Shown: in pieces, positions 63,217 through 64,000 of the stretch | Position numbering within the stretch: the first letter of the stretch is position 1 | Layout of the letters: each line of letters begins with the position of its first letter | DNA from: Enterobacter soli ATCC BAA-2102 | Lineage (GTDB): Bacteria > Pseudomonadota > Gammaproteobacteria > Enterobacterales > Enterobacteriaceae | Direction: 5' to 3' | NCBI RefSeq assembly: GCF_001654845.1 | Contig: NZ_LXES01000030.1 | Location: 1-64,000 of the forward strand | Length of the DNA stretch: 64,000 bases | Position numbers and translations under genes: made by a program | Notes under the pieces: model-generated | Databases searched by the model: none | Told to the model about the DNA's origin: nothing | The model's input: the letters and a program-made list of their open reading frames with translations, nothing else

Positions 63217-64000
63217 ATGAAAGCTATCACTCTTTATGACGTAGCCCTCCTCGCAGGGGTTTCTTATCAGACCGTTTCCCGCGTGATAAATGATGCGGAG
63301 CATGTCTCCGCCCGCACGCGGGAAAAGGTGCAGCAGGCCATGGCGGAACTGAACTATGTGCCCAACCGTGGCGCGCAACAGCTGGCGGGTAAACGCACTC
63401 GAACGCTGGGTCTGATTACAACCGATCTGGCGCTTCACGCCCCTTCGCAAATTGCTTCTGCGGTAAAAACCCGCGCGGTGGAGAAGGGGGCGAGTGTGCT
63501 GATTTCTATGGTGGAACACCCACAACGCTGTCAGGCCGCCGTTCAGGAACTCCTGGCGCAACGTGTTGACGGGCTGCTGGTGAATGTGCCGCTGGAAGAC
63601 GCTGAAGCCGAACAACTCAGGGCGCTGGCATCACCCGTGCCGGTGCTGTTTTTGGATGTTTCACCCTCTGCGCCGGTTAATAGCCTGGTCTTTGATGCAG
63701 CCCAGGGAGCACAACTGGGGGCTGAACATCTTATCTCGTTGGGCCATCAGCGTATTGCCCTGCTGAATGGGCCTGAAAGCTCTGTCTCTGCCAGAGCACG
63801 CCGGGTCGGGTGGCAGGCTTCGCTGGCGCAGGCCGGGCTTGAACCTGCCGGTGTAGCATTCGGTGACTGGAGTGCCGCCTCCGGTTACGAAAAGGGTCAT
63901 CAGCTTATATCGGGCCCGGCGCTGCCGGAAGCTATTCTGGTGGCGAACGATCAGATGGCCTTAGGTGTGATGCGCGCCTGTGCGGAAAAGGGGATTGCTG
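63217..64000 (+). CDS. lacI: Lactose operon repressor LacI (partial, cut by window end)
   Basis: N-terminal ~261 residues of a LacI/GalR repressor clearly orthologous in pattern to E. coli LacI. The recognition helix SYQTVSRVIN keeps Y17, Q18 and R22, so the operator specificity is probably that of lacO. The hinge AQQLAGK and periplasmic-binding-type core (SSVSARAR, VANDQMALG) are present. An ATG 4 codons upstream is also in frame. It lies next to yczE, not by mhp as in K-12. lacZ would be expected just beyond the window. Confidence 0.92.
   Translation, partial: MKAITLYDVALLAGVSYQTVSRVINDAEHVSARTREKVQQAMAELNYVPNRGAQQLAGKRTRTLGLITTDLALHAPSQIASAVKTRAVEKGASVLISMVEHPQRCQAAVQELLAQRVDGLLVNVPLEDAEAEQLRALASPVPVLFLDVSPSAPVNSLVFDAAQGAQLGAEHLISLGHQRIALLNGPESSVSARARRVGWQASLAQAGLEPAGVAFGDWSAASGYEKGHQLISGPALPEAILVANDQMALGVMRACAEKGIA

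Overview
The window is a 64-kb stretch of core chromosome from a member of the Enterobacteriaceae, most likely Enterobacter or a close relative such as Lelliottia or Leclercia. Gene order follows the Escherichia coli malZ-to-ffs segment almost gene for gene, and the proteins are highly similar to their E. coli counterparts. The differences point away from Escherichia: a Salmonella-type tsaA peroxiredoxin, a cdsH cysteine desulfhydrase beside decR, a yczR/yczE pair, a lacI at the right edge, and a GC-rich palindromic repeat family. I see no tRNA, 5S/16S/23S rRNA, CRISPR array, insertion sequence, integrase or prophage.

Layout. 1-2.1 kb: malZ behind two MalT boxes. 2.3-5.4 kb: an inserted three-gene operon (YcaC-type isochorismatase-fold hydrolase, membrane-anchored ABM-domain protein, YtcJ-type amidohydrolase) that E. 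coli lacks here. 5.5-12.4 kb: tsaA, acpH, then queA-tgt-yajC-secD-secF. 12.5-13.6 kb: a VOC-fold protein with a WYL regulator, where E. coli has yajD. 13.7-19.1 kb: tsx, yajI, nrdR-ribD-ribH-nusB-thiL. The pgpA gene expected after thiL is missing and a REP pair sits at the junction. 19.2-28.5 kb: yajO, dxs-ispA-xseB, thiI, yajL-panE, yajQ, yajR. 28.7-36.0 kb: cyoABCDE, ampG, yajG. 36.3-46.7 kb: bolA, tig, clpP, clpX, lon, hupB, ppiD, ybaV, fadM. 46.8-59.3 kb: queC, ybaE, cof, cdsH/decR, mdlA-mdlB, glnK-amtB, tesB, ybaY, atl. 59.4-64 kb: an unrecognised ORF, the 4.5S RNA gene ffs, an AT-rich patch with a two-gene RHH module, the divergent yczR/yczE pair, and a lacI cut by the window edge.

How the genes work together. 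tRNA and RNA modification: queA, tgt and queC for queuosine; thiI for s4U. Cofactors and isoprenoids: ribD/ribH, nrdR, thiL, dxs/ispA, yajO, panE. Envelope and export: yajC-secDF, ppiD, tsx, ampG, and ffs, the SRP RNA. Protein quality control: tig-clpPX-lon, with sigma-32-type promoters visible before clpP and lon. Respiration: the cyo operon, with an upstream ArcA-like box. Nitrogen: glnK-amtB behind a clear sigma-54 promoter and an NtrC site. Sugar use: malZ and lacI.

No clear new large system (defence island, secretion system, phage) is present. The points most worth a second look are the amidohydrolase operon and the Cys/His-rich tail of its enzyme, the small RHH module after ffs, the loss of pgpA at a REP pair, the repeat family placed 8-10 bp beyond terminators, and several sharp operator palindromes (decR, fadM, tig, yczR/yczE). 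All assignments rest on reading the sequence and recalled family knowledge; no database search was run.
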